Source: Halosaccharopolyspora lacisalsi
GTDB lineage: Bacteria > Actinomycetota > Actinomycetes > Mycobacteriales > Pseudonocardiaceae
Length of the DNA: 64,000 bases
Direction of reading: 5' to 3'
Assembly (NCBI RefSeq): GCF_014137975.1
Contig: NZ_JACGWZ010000002.1
Location: forward strand, 496,001 to 560,000
Under the pieces are notes generated by a model that worked only from the letters and a program-made list of their open reading frames with translations, ran no database searches and was not told where the DNA came from. Of this stretch, positions 19,391 through 28,336 are shown in pieces (positions within the stretch are counted from its first letter, which is position 1; every line of letters begins with the position of its first letter). A program made the position numbers and the translations under genes.

Positions 19391-20608
19391 TCAGGTCCAC
19401 AGAGCGGCGATGCCGCCGAGCGAATTGGCACCCAGATACAGCGTCAGCAGCCAGGCCGCCACACCGAGCACCAGCAGCCACCGGGGATAGCGATAGCCCC
19501 CGAGCAGGTCCTGGCGGCGTAGCGCCACCCACATCAACACTCCGAAGCCGACGGGCAGGATCAGCCCGTTCAGTGCTCCGGCCAGCACCAGCAGCGTGGT
19601 CGGTGCCTGATTCAGCAGCAGGAACACCGCCGTGGACAGCCCGATGAATCCCACGACCAGCCAGGAACGGAAACGTTCCAGCGTCGGGGAGAAGGTCACC
19701 ACGAACGAGACCGAGGTGTAGGCGGCGCCGATGACGGAGGTGATGCCGGCTGCCCACAGGATCATGCCGAACAGCCGCAGCCCCACCGCACCGGCGGCGT
19801 GCTGGAAGGCGTCGGCCGTGGGGTTCTGCGTTGCCAGAGTGACACCTCCGGCGACCACGCCGAGCAGCGCCAGGAACAGCACCATCCGCATCACGCCGGT
19901 CAGCACCATCGAGATGATCGAGCTGCGGCTGATCTCGGCGACGCGGTCGGGGCCTGTGACTCCAGTGTCGACGAGCCGGTGAGCCCCGGCGTAGGTGATG
20001 TAGCCGCCGACGGTGCCGCCGACGAGTGTGGTGATCGCCAGAAAGTTGATCTCGTCGGGCAGCACCGCCTGGCGCAGCGCCGCACCGACGGGTGGGTCGG
20101 AGACGATCGCCACGTAGGTGGTCAGGGCGATCATGGCCACGCCGAGTACGACGACCAGGCGATCCATGGCCAGCCCGGCACGTTTGCTCAGGAAGATCGC
20201 GATCGCGATGACCGCCGAGACCGCACCTCCGATCTTGGCGTCGAGCCCGAACAGCGCGTCCAGCCCCAGCGAGGTGCCCCCGATGTTGCCGACGTTGAAC
20301 ACCAGACCGCCGAACACCACGAGGGCGGCCATCACGTACCCCAGGCCCGGCAGCACCCGGTTGCCCAGGTCCTGGGCGCGGGTTCCCGAGACACCGATCA
20401 CCCGCCACACGTTCAGCTGCACGGCGATGTCCAGCAGGATCGACAACACGATCGCGAAGGCGAACGCCGCACCGAGCTGGACGGTGAACTGCGTGGTCTG
20501 GGTGATGAAACCGGGCCCGACGGCGCTGGTGGCCATCAGGAACACCGCCCCGAGCAGCGTGCTGCGTGTGGCTGCCGCCTTGGTGCTTGCCGTGGTATCG
20601 CTGCCCAT
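19391..20608 (-). CDS. NRAMP-related membrane transporter (YcsG-like)
   Basis: A membrane protein of about 405 residues with around eleven hydrophobic helices in the APC-fold NRAMP arrangement. Its Bacillus counterpart YcsG sits in the ycsF-ycsG-ycsI-kipI-kipA operon, and this locus reproduces the whole set. Helix 1 reads SAVGPGFITQTTQFT, where true metal NRAMPs have DPGN: the aspartate and asparagine that coordinate the metal are absent. Transport of a non-metal substrate, perhaps 5-oxoproline, is an inference from context. The ATG at 20608 has AGGAG eight bases upstream. Confidence 0.82.
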   Translation of the reverse strand: MGSDTTASTKAAATRSTLLGAVFLMATSAVGPGFITQTTQFTVQLGAAFAFAIVLSILLDIAVQLNVWRVIGVSGTRAQDLGNRVLPGLGYVMAALVVFGGLVFNVGNIGGTSLGLDALFGLDAKIGGAVSAVIAIAIFLSKRAGLAMDRLVVVLGVAMIALTTYVAIVSDPPVGAALRQAVLPDEINFLAITTLVGGTVGGYITYAGAHRLVDTGVTGPDRVAEISRSSIISMVLTGVMRMVLFLALLGVVAGGVTLATQNPTADAFQHAAGAVGLRLFGMILWAAGITSVIGAAYTSVSFVVTFSPTLERFRSWLVVGFIGLSTAVFLLLNQAPTTLLVLAGALNGLILPVGFGVLMWVALRRQDLLGGYRYPRWLLVLGVAAWLLTLYLGANSLGGIAALWT

Positions 20609-20681
20609 GGCTTCTCCTGTCGCGGTCGAACTTGGCGTGCGAACGCGGCTCGTTGTCAATGTGACCCCGACAACCTATAAG

Positions 20682-20694
20682 ATTGTTGAACAAT
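20682..20694. promoter_or_regulatory. Putative GntR operator in the divergent promoter
   Basis: ATTGTTGAACAAT is a perfect palindrome with a one-base centre, set in an AT-rich island between the leftward transporter gene and the rightward gntR. It fits the ATTGTN-type palindromes bound by FCD-class GntR regulators. Its position suits joint control of the 5-oxoproline operon and of gntR itself. Confidence 0.6.
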
Positions 20695-20768
20695 ACTGCA
20701 ATACTCTTGCTGAACCTTTTTCTCGTAGACTGGGCGCGTCGATCACTTTCGAGCGTGTGAGGAGCGCG

Positions 20769-21467
20769 ATGACCACCACGGGTACGTGGGTCGATCAGCT
20801 CGCCGCCGACCGGTCACTGCTGGACCGTGCGAGCACGGCCGAGCGCGTGGCCGAGGTGCTGCGGCAGCGCATCATCGAGGGGGTGCTGGCGCCCGGCACA
20901 CGGCTGTCCGAGGAAAGCGCCGGCCGGGCGTTGGCGGTCTCGCGCAACACGCTGCGCGAGGCGTTCCGGCTGCTGGCCCACGAGCAGCTGCTGGTGCACG
21001 AGCTGCACCGGGGGGTGTTCGTACGAGTGCTGTCCGCCGACGACGTCGTGGACCTCTACCGCATGCGGCGGCTGCTGGAAACCGGCGCGGTGCGCCACGC
21101 CGCGCAGGCGGGTCCGGAGCTACTCGCGGCCGTCGAGGAGGCCGTCGGTGCCGGTGAGCGTGCCGCCGAGGCCGAGCGCTGGTGGGAGGTGGGCACCGCG
21201 AACATGCGCTTCCACCAGGCACTGGCCGCGCTGGCGAGCAGCCCGCGGGTGGACGAGACGATGCGCCAGCTGCTGGCAGAGCTGCGCCTGGCGTTTCACG
21301 TGATGTCCCGGCCACGGGAGTTCCACGAGCCCTACCTGGAACTCAACCGCGTGATCGCCGAGCTGATCGGCGCCGGAAAGGCACACGAGGCGGCCGACCG
21401 CCTCGACGCCTACTTCGACACCGCCGAAACCCAGCTGGTGGAAGCCTACCGGTCCTACGGTTCGTAA
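20769..21467 (+). CDS. GntR family transcriptional regulator (FCD domain)
   Basis: A 232-residue regulator. The N-terminal winged helix contains VLRQRIIEGVLAPGTRLSEE, ALAVSRNTLREAFRLLAHEQ and HRGVFVRVLSADD, a standard GntR pattern. The C-terminal helical FCD domain carries LYRMRRLLETGAVRHA and the metal-ligand string NMRFHQALAALAS. The ATG at 20769 follows GAGGAG by four bases. It is divergent from the 5-oxoproline operon, where Bacillus has the IclR-type KipR, so a different regulator family controls an equivalent gene set. Its last 72 bases are tandemly duplicated. Confidence 0.88.
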   Translation: MTTTGTWVDQLAADRSLLDRASTAERVAEVLRQRIIEGVLAPGTRLSEESAGRALAVSRNTLREAFRLLAHEQLLVHELHRGVFVRVLSADDVVDLYRMRRLLETGAVRHAAQAGPELLAAVEEAVGAGERAAEAERWWEVGTANMRFHQALAALASSPRVDETMRQLLAELRLAFHVMSRPREFHEPYLELNRVIAELIGAGKAHEAADRLDAYFDTAETQLVEAYRSYGS

Positions 21468-21554
21468 CCGACCGCCTCGACGCCTACTTCGACACCGCCG
21501 AAACCCAGCTGGTGGAAGCCTACCGGTCCTACGGTTCGTAACCGACCGCCTCGA
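21396..21554. repeat. 74-bp tandem duplication at the 3' end of gntR
   Basis: Positions 21396-21469 and 21470-21543 are identical 74-base units that include the last 24 codons and the stop of gntR. A partial third copy (GACCGCCTCGA) occupies 21544-21554. Because 74 is not a multiple of three and the first unit contains the stop, gntR itself remains intact. The array ends close to a transposase fragment. Confidence 0.92.
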
Positions 21555-21594
21555 TCCGGCCTGACGCGACGGCGATAGGCTGGCTCAGCCACCG

Positions 21595-21945
21595 TTGAAG
21601 GCCGGACAAGTACTCGTCTCCGACGCTGTGACCAGCTACGATGCCCACCTGTATGCCCATGAGGGCACGATCCGGGCCCGGCATCTGGAAGCCCAGACCG
21701 AGCAGGCGTGGCGTCTGACACTGGTGACCAACGCCGTGGTGGCCCGGACGACCGAGTACTACGGCCTGGCGGTGGAGTCGATGCGTCGCTCCGGACGACG
21801 CATCGACGACGAGGTCCTGGCCCACATCTCTCCAGCGCACAGCGAGAACGTCAACTTCTTCGGTGCTATCGACGTCGAAGGCGAGCTCGCCCAGCTCGGC
21901 CCCACCGGCTACCGGCCACTGCGCATCGGCGACACCCTCTTCTGA
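21595..21945 (+). pseudogene. Tn3 transposase C-terminal fragment
   Basis: The 116-codon frame matches the extreme C terminus of Tn3 transposases: AHEGTIRARHLEAQTEQAWR, LTLVTNAVVARTTEYYGLAV, LAHISPAHSENVNFFGAIDV and finally LAQLGPTGYRPLR. The first 14 codons or so do not match, and the DDE catalytic core is missing. It differs clearly from the C terminus of the transposase at 31673-34586, so it comes from another Tn3 lineage. It sits between the duplicated gntR tail and the araC gene. Confidence 0.75.
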
Positions 21946-21987
21946 TGCGAACACACGTGTGTCCGTAAGCGGATCGGTCACGAGACA

Positions 21988-22974
21988 TCAGTCGGGTGTG
22001 GTTCGCGGGGCGGAACGGCTTGAGCTCATCCGGTGCTGTTGTGGACTGACTCCGCGTGATCGCTTGAAGGCGGCGCTGAGCGCGAACGCGTTGTTGTAAC
22101 CGACCTGGTGGGCGATCGATTCGATCGGGGCCTCGGTGTTGCTGAGGAGGTCGGCAGCCAGGTCGAGGCGCCAGTCGGTGAGGTAGGCGATGGGAGGGGT
22201 ACCGACGAGGTTGGTGAAGCGGCGGGCCAGCGTCGCTCGGGATACCGCGGTCCGCCTGGCGAGCGCGTTCACGGTCCAGGGATGGCTGGGGTCGCCATGG
22301 ATGAGCCGTAAGGCGGGTCCCACGACGGGATCGCCGTGCGCTTGGTACCAGGCCGGTGCCGCGGCGTCGGGCCGGGTGAACCAGGCGCGCAGGACGGCGA
22401 CCACGAGTAGATCAAGAAGTCGGTCGAGGACGAGGTCCTGGCCCGGCTCGTCGCGCGCGATCTCCTGCGCGAACAGCGATACCAGCGCGGACTCGGCATG
22501 AAATTCCTTGGGTATGACCAGGAGCGGCGGTAAAGCGCTGAGCAGCCACGCCGCGATCTCGCTGGGTTCGCGGTACTTGCCGATCAGCAGCATCGACGAC
22601 CCGTCCACGTCGGCTCCGGCGGGGCCTACACCATTGACCCAGGTGCGCACACCGTTGTCGGCAGTCGTATGGAGCTGAGCCCCGGCCGCGGTCGTCCGCC
22701 TGGGTCCAGGGTGGATGATCACGTCGACCGGTGTGCGGAGATCGTCGGTGAAGGTGAATGGGTCCGGGCCGCGCATCATGGCGATGTCGCCCGAGTCCAG
22801 CAGCACCGGATCACCGGCGTCGGGCACGACCCAGGGCGCCCCGCGCGCAACGGTCACCACGCTGAGCGGCGCACTGTCCCGAACGTGCACGGACCAGGGC
22901 GGGCTCTGAACGGTCCGCAGCACGAACGCGCCCCGTGCCCTGGCTCCGCTGAGCAGGCTGGTCAACGGTTCCAC
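21988..22974 (-). CDS. AraC family regulator with cupin_6 domain
   Basis: A regulator of about 328 residues. The N-terminal cupin-like domain begins VEPLTSLLSGARARGAFVLR and holds PLSVVTVARGAPWVV. The C-terminal AraC DNA-binding domain has LARRTAVSRATLARRFTNLV, PIAYLTDWRLDLAADLL and VGYNNAFALSAAFKRSRGVS. I chose the GTG at 22974. It is divergent from an NmrA-like gene with an 83-base shared promoter region, a very common pairing in which the AraC protein controls the neighbouring reductase. Confidence 0.88.
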   Translation of the reverse strand: MEPLTSLLSGARARGAFVLRTVQSPPWSVHVRDSAPLSVVTVARGAPWVVPDAGDPVLLDSGDIAMMRGPDPFTFTDDLRTPVDVIIHPGPRRTTAAGAQLHTTADNGVRTWVNGVGPAGADVDGSSMLLIGKYREPSEIAAWLLSALPPLLVIPKEFHAESALVSLFAQEIARDEPGQDLVLDRLLDLLVVAVLRAWFTRPDAAAPAWYQAHGDPVVGPALRLIHGDPSHPWTVNALARRTAVSRATLARRFTNLVGTPPIAYLTDWRLDLAADLLSNTEAPIESIAHQVGYNNAFALSAAFKRSRGVSPQQHRMSSSRSAPRTTPD

Positions 22975-23057
22975 CGCTACAGCGTAAGACGCACGATTAT
23001 GGATCTGCGAGCCTCGCGCATAGTCGCAGGCCCCGGCACGCTGGTGGACTGGTGGGC

Positions 23058-23912
23058 ATGATCGCTGCCACGCCGACGACATTGGTCCTTGCGGGGACAG
23101 GCAAGACGGGACGCCGGGTGGTGACCGGGCTCACGGCACGCGGGGTGCCGGTACGGGTCGGCTCACGGCGCGCGGAGCCGCCGTTCGACTGGCAGGACGA
23201 GACCACGTGGGCACCGGCGCTGCGCGGTGTGGACAGGGCCTACGTCGCCTTCTATCCGGATGCGGCGTTTCCCGGCGCCGCTCACCGCATCAGTGCCTTC
23301 GCCGACCTGGCGGTGGTCTCCGGCGTCCAGCGACTGGTCCTGCTCGCCGACCGCGGCGCCGGCGAGGCGCAGCGGTGCGAGCAAGCGGTACGCGACTCGG
23401 GGGCCGAGTGGACCATCGTGCGGGCGGGTTTCATCACCCAGAACTTCAGCGAGGCGTTCCTGGCTGAACTGGTCCGGGCCGGCGTGGTCACGCTTCCAGC
23501 GGGCCACATCGCGGAACCGTTCACCGACGCCCAGGACATCGCCGACATCGCCGTCGCAGCACTGACCGAGGACAGTCACCGCGGCCAGGCTCTGGACGTG
23601 ACAGGACCCCGGCTGCTCACCTTCACCGAGGCCGTCGCCGAGATCGCCAGAGCGACACGCAGGGAGGTGCGCTACCAGCCGGTCACACCCGCGCAGTTCG
23701 TTTCGTCCCTGACCGATCGAGGTGTACCAGCCGAATACGCGACGCAACTGGCTGACCTCATGGTCGAGGTCTTCGACGGCCGCAGGGCCAGCGTGACCGA
23801 CACCGTCCATCGCATTCTCGGCCGGTCACCCCACGACTTCACCGACTACGCCCGCAACACCGCCGAGACGGGAGTCTGGGACACCCACGCGAGATCCTCC
23901 GGTGCGAGCTGA
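23058..23912 (+). CDS. NmrA-like NAD(P)-binding oxidoreductase
   Basis: This 284-residue atypical short-chain dehydrogenase opens TTLVLAGTGKTGRRVVTGL, an NADPH-binding glycine motif of the NmrA/isoflavone-reductase type. It contains WTIVRAGFITQNFSEAF and DAQDIADIAVAALTED, standard in this group. These proteins act as quinone or aldehyde reductases or as redox sensors; the substrate is unknown. It is transcribed away from the cupin-AraC gene that probably regulates it. A GTG six bases upstream is an alternative start. Confidence 0.85.
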   Translation: MIAATPTTLVLAGTGKTGRRVVTGLTARGVPVRVGSRRAEPPFDWQDETTWAPALRGVDRAYVAFYPDAAFPGAAHRISAFADLAVVSGVQRLVLLADRGAGEAQRCEQAVRDSGAEWTIVRAGFITQNFSEAFLAELVRAGVVTLPAGHIAEPFTDAQDIADIAVAALTEDSHRGQALDVTGPRLLTFTEAVAEIARATRREVRYQPVTPAQFVSSLTDRGVPAEYATQLADLMVEVFDGRRASVTDTVHRILGRSPHDFTDYARNTAETGVWDTHARSSGAS

Positions 23913-24140
23913 CCCGCTTGGAGATCGGCGCGCGACTCGACCAACCCCGACATGGCCACCGCTCGTCACAGCCGGTATCGCCAGCTTCAGGCGCTCACCA
24001 TGTGGTTGACAACCTACCCCGCCCCACCCCTCGCGTCGTGGCACTCTCACTGAGCCATCGCTCGGTGCGACGAGGTGGTCACCATGCGGCGTCGGGGTGA
24101 GGTGGTTCGGGATGCTGACCGGAGGCGAAGCGTGTAGCGG

Positions 24141-24300
24141 CGGTGAGATCGAGGCGAACTACGTCGACACCCACGGCGCCAGCGTCGTCGGCTTCGCCTT
24201 CACCGAATCGGTGATCTCGGTTTGGCGCATCCAGCACAACGCGGCCAACAGCGTCAGCCGCACCTCGCGGGGGCTGTCCCGCAGGGTGAACACCCCCCGC
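24141..24300. pseudogene. Rearranged tnpA scar (two pieces joined in opposite orientation)
   Basis: On the + strand, 24150-24206 reads [19 protein letters not shown], nearly identical to the catalytic core of the transposase at 31673-34586. From about 24207 to 24295 the match continues on the minus strand as LRDSPREVRLTLLAALCWM followed by RQTEITD, a segment from the N-terminal half of the same protein. The two parts normally lie about 1.4 kb apart and in the same orientation, so an inversion-deletion has joined them. The scar ends just before the LLM gene. Confidence 0.78.
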
Positions 24301-24321
24301 CGGGCCCACCCTCTCCGGTGG

Positions 24322-25221
24322 TCAGCCGCGAGCCGCCCGCAGCACCCGCTCGACCGTGTCCAACGCCTGATCGACGTTGTCGACGAGATTCATCATCTCC
24401 ACGAAAGCGTGGTCGACATCGGTGTCGCGTTCCGCCCGCACGACGGTGTCGACAACACCGTCCAGCGCCTCGGTCGTCATCGGGTAGACACGCAACACCG
24501 CCCCCAGCGCCGCCGGATCACGCCCCGCCTCACCGGCCAACCGCCGGATCCGGCTCATCGGCCCGTTGACCGCCTCGGGATCGAATTCGTCCGCACCCGG
24601 CACGTGCAGCGGTAGCCACCCGTCGGATCGCCGGGCGACACGTTCCACGGCCGCGCCGGCGAAACCCGCCAGGTACACCGGTGGACGCGGACGCCGATCC
24701 GGCTTGACGTCGACGTGGGTGGACGGCACGGACCAGTACTTCCCGCCGTACTCGACGGGATTGTCCGACCACCACGCGAACAGCGCGTCGAGGCACTCGT
24801 CCAGCCGACCCCCGCGCTGGCTCATCGGCACACCGGCGGCCTCGTACTCCTCCGGCGACCACCCCGTACCGAACCCCGGCACCAACCGGCCACCGCTGAT
24901 CCGATCGATCGTCGTCAACGACCGCGCCAGCACGGCGGGCGAATACCACGGGGCGATCAGGACGTTGGCGCCGATCTCGACGCGCTCGGTGACCGCCGCG
25001 GCAGCCGACATCAGGGCGAACGGATCCAGCACGGAGCGGAAGGCGTCGGGAATCGTCTCCCGGCCGCCGTAGCCGACGGTGGGATTTACCGCCGCCAGCA
25101 GCCGATCACCGACCCAGAGACTGTCCGCGCCCAGTCGCTCCGCCTCCCGCGCGAAGCGCACGAGCTCACCGGTGTCCCCGGCGACCGGGCCGAACTGCGG
25201 CAACGTGAAACCGATCTTCAT
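24322..25221 (-). CDS. F420-dependent LLM class oxidoreductase (TIGR03619-like)
   Basis: A TIM-barrel luciferase-like protein of 299 residues starting MKIGFTLPQFGPVAGDTGEL. It has RLGADSLWVGDRLL, RVEIGANVLIAPWYSPAVLA, RSLTTIDRISGGRLVPGFGT and GWSPEEYEAAGVPMSQRG, all typical of actinobacterial F420-binding enzymes. It probably uses F420 for a hydride transfer; the substrate is unknown. The ATG at 25221 follows GGAAGG. It lies 63 bases downstream of the VWA gene and may be the last gene of that operon. Confidence 0.87.
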   Translation of the reverse strand: MKIGFTLPQFGPVAGDTGELVRFAREAERLGADSLWVGDRLLAAVNPTVGYGGRETIPDAFRSVLDPFALMSAAAAVTERVEIGANVLIAPWYSPAVLARSLTTIDRISGGRLVPGFGTGWSPEEYEAAGVPMSQRGGRLDECLDALFAWWSDNPVEYGGKYWSVPSTHVDVKPDRRPRPPVYLAGFAGAAVERVARRSDGWLPLHVPGADEFDPEAVNGPMSRIRRLAGEAGRDPAALGAVLRVYPMTTEALDGVVDTVVRAERDTDVDHAFVEMMNLVDNVDQALDTVERVLRAARG

Positions 25222-25284
25222 ACGGGAAGTCCCTTCCGTACACCGGCCCACGGCTCCGCCGTCCCGGTCGAGGCACAGTCGATC

Positions 25285-26271
25285 TCACGGTAGCCGCTGA
25301 CGTAAGAACAACGACATACCTACGGCGACGATCGCCACGAGCGTGCCCAGTGCCAACCACGACTTGCTCGCGTCGGTGCGCTTGACCTCGTAGCCGATCT
25401 GCTTGCCCAACGTGTCGTAGACCCGCCGAAGCTGTTCGGCACTGGCGGCCTTGTGGAACTCCCCGCCGGACAGCTCCGCGATACGCCGCATCGCCTCGTC
25501 GTCGACCTCGACCGGCTGCCGCTCCCCCTGAATGCGAATGGTCCCGTACCGGGTGCCGAACGAAATCGTCGAGATCGGGACATGAGCCTGCTTCGCCGCC
25601 CTGGCCTGCGTATACGCCCCCCGAGGAGCCGTGGGACTACGCGGAATGGTCTGGCCCCCGTCGGCCATGAGCACGATCCGCGCGGGAGGCGCCCCCTGCG
25701 CACCTCCCACCATCCTGCCGAAGGACTGGATCGCCATCATCGAGGCCTTGATGCCGTCACCGGTAGCGGTGGCCTCCGACAACCGCAAACTGTCGATGGC
25801 CTGCTTGACCTTCGTGCGGTCCCGAGTCGGCGGCACCATGACCGTGGCGGTACCGGCGAACGACACCAACCCCAGATTGATCCCCGAAGTGAGCTTGTCC
25901 GCGAACTCCTTGGCCGCCTGCTTGGCCGCGGCCAACCGGCTCGGACGAACGTCCTCGGCCATCATCGACAACGACACGTCCATGGTCAGCATCACGGTCG
26001 CCCGGTTCCGCGGGACACGCTGCTCCGCCGTCGGACCGGCCAGGGCCACCGTCAACAGCACCAACGACACCCCGAGCAGCGCCACCGGCACGTGCTTGGA
26101 CCAGCCCTGACTCCGCGGAGCCACCCGATCGAGCAGTTCGAGATTGCTGAACCGCAGCGTGTCACGCCGCCGCCTGCGCAGGGACCACACATACCCCACG
26201 GCCAGCGCCGCCACCACCAGCAGCAGCAGGAACCAGCCCGGTGCGGTGAATCCGGAAAAACCCAACATCAC
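25285..26271 (-). CDS. VWA domain membrane protein (BatA-like)
   Basis: A 328-residue protein with two N-terminal membrane helices (residues 8-28 and 60-80), a von Willebrand A domain, and a C-terminal helix near residue 305. The metal-ion-dependent adhesion site is intact: DVSLSM gives DxSxS, with a later threonine and MADGGQT. This is the BatA/YwmD-type partner of MoxR ATPases, thought to help assembly or maturation of protein complexes at the membrane. Its start overlaps the DUF58 stop (ATGATG region), so the operon is moxR-DUF58-VWA. Confidence 0.88.
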   Translation of the reverse strand: MMLGFSGFTAPGWFLLLLVVAALAVGYVWSLRRRRRDTLRFSNLELLDRVAPRSQGWSKHVPVALLGVSLVLLTVALAGPTAEQRVPRNRATVMLTMDVSLSMMAEDVRPSRLAAAKQAAKEFADKLTSGINLGLVSFAGTATVMVPPTRDRTKVKQAIDSLRLSEATATGDGIKASMMAIQSFGRMVGGAQGAPPARIVLMADGGQTIPRSPTAPRGAYTQARAAKQAHVPISTISFGTRYGTIRIQGERQPVEVDDEAMRRIAELSGGEFHKAASAEQLRRVYDTLGKQIGYEVKRTDASKSWLALGTLVAIVAVGMSLFLRQRLP

Positions 26272-27227
26272 GCCACTCCCCCGGACCAGCCCCGCTTGCG
26301 GGCCATCACGAACCGAACGATGTCGGCGACCCAGTCCGAATCCGTCCGCAACACCAAATGAGCACAGCCCGCGCGCCGCAATGCGGTGGCCACCTCCTCG
26401 CGATGCGCCGCGGCAGCCGCCGCGAACTCACGCCGCAACAACGGAGTGGTCCGCACCTCCCGCTGCTTGCCCGTCTCCGGGTCCGACAACACCACCGTGC
26501 CGACGTCCGGCAGCTCGAGATCACGCGGATCGATCACCTCGATCGCCAACAACGAGTGCCGCCCGGACAACCCCCGCAACGCTCGCTGCCATTCCGTCGA
26601 ACCCAGAAAGTCGGAAACGACCACAGCCAGACCCCGCCGCCGCGGCGGCCGGCGCAAGGACTCGACCAGCGCACCCAAGTCTCCCCGCGTGCCCTCGTCG
26701 GCGCGCGGGAACTCCGCGACCCGCCGCAACACCGCCCCCGAGTGAGCGGACCCGCCCGCGGCGGGCACCCGGTGCCGGGACTGCCCGTTGTCCACCACCG
26801 CCCCGATCCGGTTGCCCCCACCGCCGGTCAGGTACGTCACCGCCGCCAACCCGGCGATCGCCAACTCCCGCTTGTCGCAGGCCGCCGTGCCGAAATCCAG
26901 ACTGGGCGAGAGATCCATCCCCACCCACGTCTCCAACTCCCGGTCGGCGATGCTCTGCCGAATGTGCGGCTCGGTGGTACGAGCCGTCACCGACCAGTCC
27001 ATCCGCCGCACGTCATCACCGGGCTGATACCTCCGGGCCTCACCCGGCTCGGTGCCGGGGCCGGGAACCAACCCCAGATGATTCCCCTGCAACAGCCCGT
27101 CCAGCCGCCCCCGCACCGTCAACTCCAGGGTGCGCAACGCGGCCTGCAACCGTCCACTGTGCAAAGCCGGCGGCGACCAGGACGGCCGCTGCTGCTCGGA
27201 TGCCGACACGACTGCCTGGCTCCTCAC
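26268..27227 (-). CDS. DUF58 domain-containing protein
   Basis: A 319-residue cytosolic protein with the DUF58 hallmark ARRYQPGDDVRRMDWSVTA and a VWA-like fold at the C terminus. GTG at 27227 overlaps the moxR stop as GTGA. DUF58 proteins occur almost always between MoxR and VWA genes and are inferred to bridge the ATPase and the VWA partner. The order and overlaps here are canonical. Confidence 0.88.
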   Translation of the reverse strand: MRSQAVVSASEQQRPSWSPPALHSGRLQAALRTLELTVRGRLDGLLQGNHLGLVPGPGTEPGEARRYQPGDDVRRMDWSVTARTTEPHIRQSIADRELETWVGMDLSPSLDFGTAACDKRELAIAGLAAVTYLTGGGGNRIGAVVDNGQSRHRVPAAGGSAHSGAVLRRVAEFPRADEGTRGDLGALVESLRRPPRRRGLAVVVSDFLGSTEWQRALRGLSGRHSLLAIEVIDPRDLELPDVGTVVLSDPETGKQREVRTTPLLRREFAAAAAAHREEVATALRRAGCAHLVLRTDSDWVADIVRFVMARKRGWSGGVA

Positions 27228-28336
27228 TGACGATGGGGGGCACCGGCCGGTGCCTGCCCGTACGGCGCGGGCTGGCCCGGAGCCTGGGACTGCGGCCGCG
27301 CGGAAACCTGGGGCAACGGAACCGTCTGCAACACCCGGTTGACGATGTGATCGACCGGAACCCCGTCGGCCAACGCGTCGTAGGACAACACCAGGCGATG
27401 CCGCAGCACGTCGGGAACCACGTCGACCACGTCCTGCGGCAGCACGTAGTCACGTCCCCGCACCAGCGCCAACGCCCGCGCGGCGGCGACGACACCCAGA
27501 CTGGCCCGCGGCGAAGCGCCGAAGGAGACCCAGCCGGCGATGTCGGAAAGCCCGTGCTCGTTCGGCGTCCGGGTGGCCATCACCAACCGGACCACGTAGT
27601 CGACCAGCGCATGATGCACGAACACCGTCGAGGCCACTCCCTGCAACCGGATCAGCTCCGCCGGTTCCAGCACCGAGTTCGGCTCGGGAACGGCCGCGCC
27701 CATCCGGTAGATGATCTCGCGTTCCTCCTCTGCCGAGGGGTACTCGACGAGCAGCTTGAACAGGAACCGGTCCCGCTGGGCCTCCGGCAGCGGATAGACG
27801 CCCTCGTTCTCGATCGGGTTCTGCGTGGCCAACACCAGGAACGGGTCCGGGGTCGGATAACTGGTCCCCGCCAGCGAGACGTGACGCTCGGCCATGACCT
27901 CCAGCAGCGCCGACTGCACCTTCGCCGGAGCCCGGTTGATCTCGTCGGCGAGCACGAAGTTGGCCAGCACCGGACCGAGCTCGACGTCGAACTGCTCGCT
28001 GCTCTGCCGGTAGATCCGGGTGCCCAGCAGATCGGCGGGAACCAGGTCCGGGGTGAACTGCAACCGCGAGAACGACCCGCCCACCACCGAGGCGAAGGTC
28101 TCCACGGTCAGGGTCTTGGCGATGCCCGGCACGCCCTCGAGCAGGACGTGGCCCTTGGCCAGCAGCCCCACCAGGATGCGCTCCACCAGTCGATCCTGGC
28201 CCACGATCACGCGCTTGATCTCGAACACCGTGCGTTCGAGCAGCTGCGCGTCCCGGGCCGGTGTGGTGACCCGCTCCTCCGGGACGGACGTCGTCCCGTC
28301 ACCTTGGAACCCCTCGCCCTGCCCGGGATCGGTCAC
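27224..28336 (-). CDS. MoxR family AAA+ ATPase
   Basis: A 370-residue AAA+ ATPase. Walker A is LLEGVPGIAKTLTV, Walker B NFVLADEINRAPAKVQ, followed by MAERHVSLAGTSYPTPDPFL and VLATQNPIENEGVYPLPEAQ, all signature MoxR strings. The GTG at 28336 follows AGGAGG by eight bases. MoxR proteins act as chaperone-like ATPases with VWA partners; the client here is unknown. It heads the leftward operon, and its upstream region is AT-rich DNA leading to the transposon cluster. Confidence 0.93.
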   Translation of the reverse strand: MTDPGQGEGFQGDGTTSVPEERVTTPARDAQLLERTVFEIKRVIVGQDRLVERILVGLLAKGHVLLEGVPGIAKTLTVETFASVVGGSFSRLQFTPDLVPADLLGTRIYRQSSEQFDVELGPVLANFVLADEINRAPAKVQSALLEVMAERHVSLAGTSYPTPDPFLVLATQNPIENEGVYPLPEAQRDRFLFKLLVEYPSAEEEREIIYRMGAAVPEPNSVLEPAELIRLQGVASTVFVHHALVDYVVRLVMATRTPNEHGLSDIAGWVSFGASPRASLGVVAAARALALVRGRDYVLPQDVVDVVPDVLRHRLVLSYDALADGVPVDHIVNRVLQTVPLPQVSARPQSQAPGQPAPYGQAPAGAPHRQ

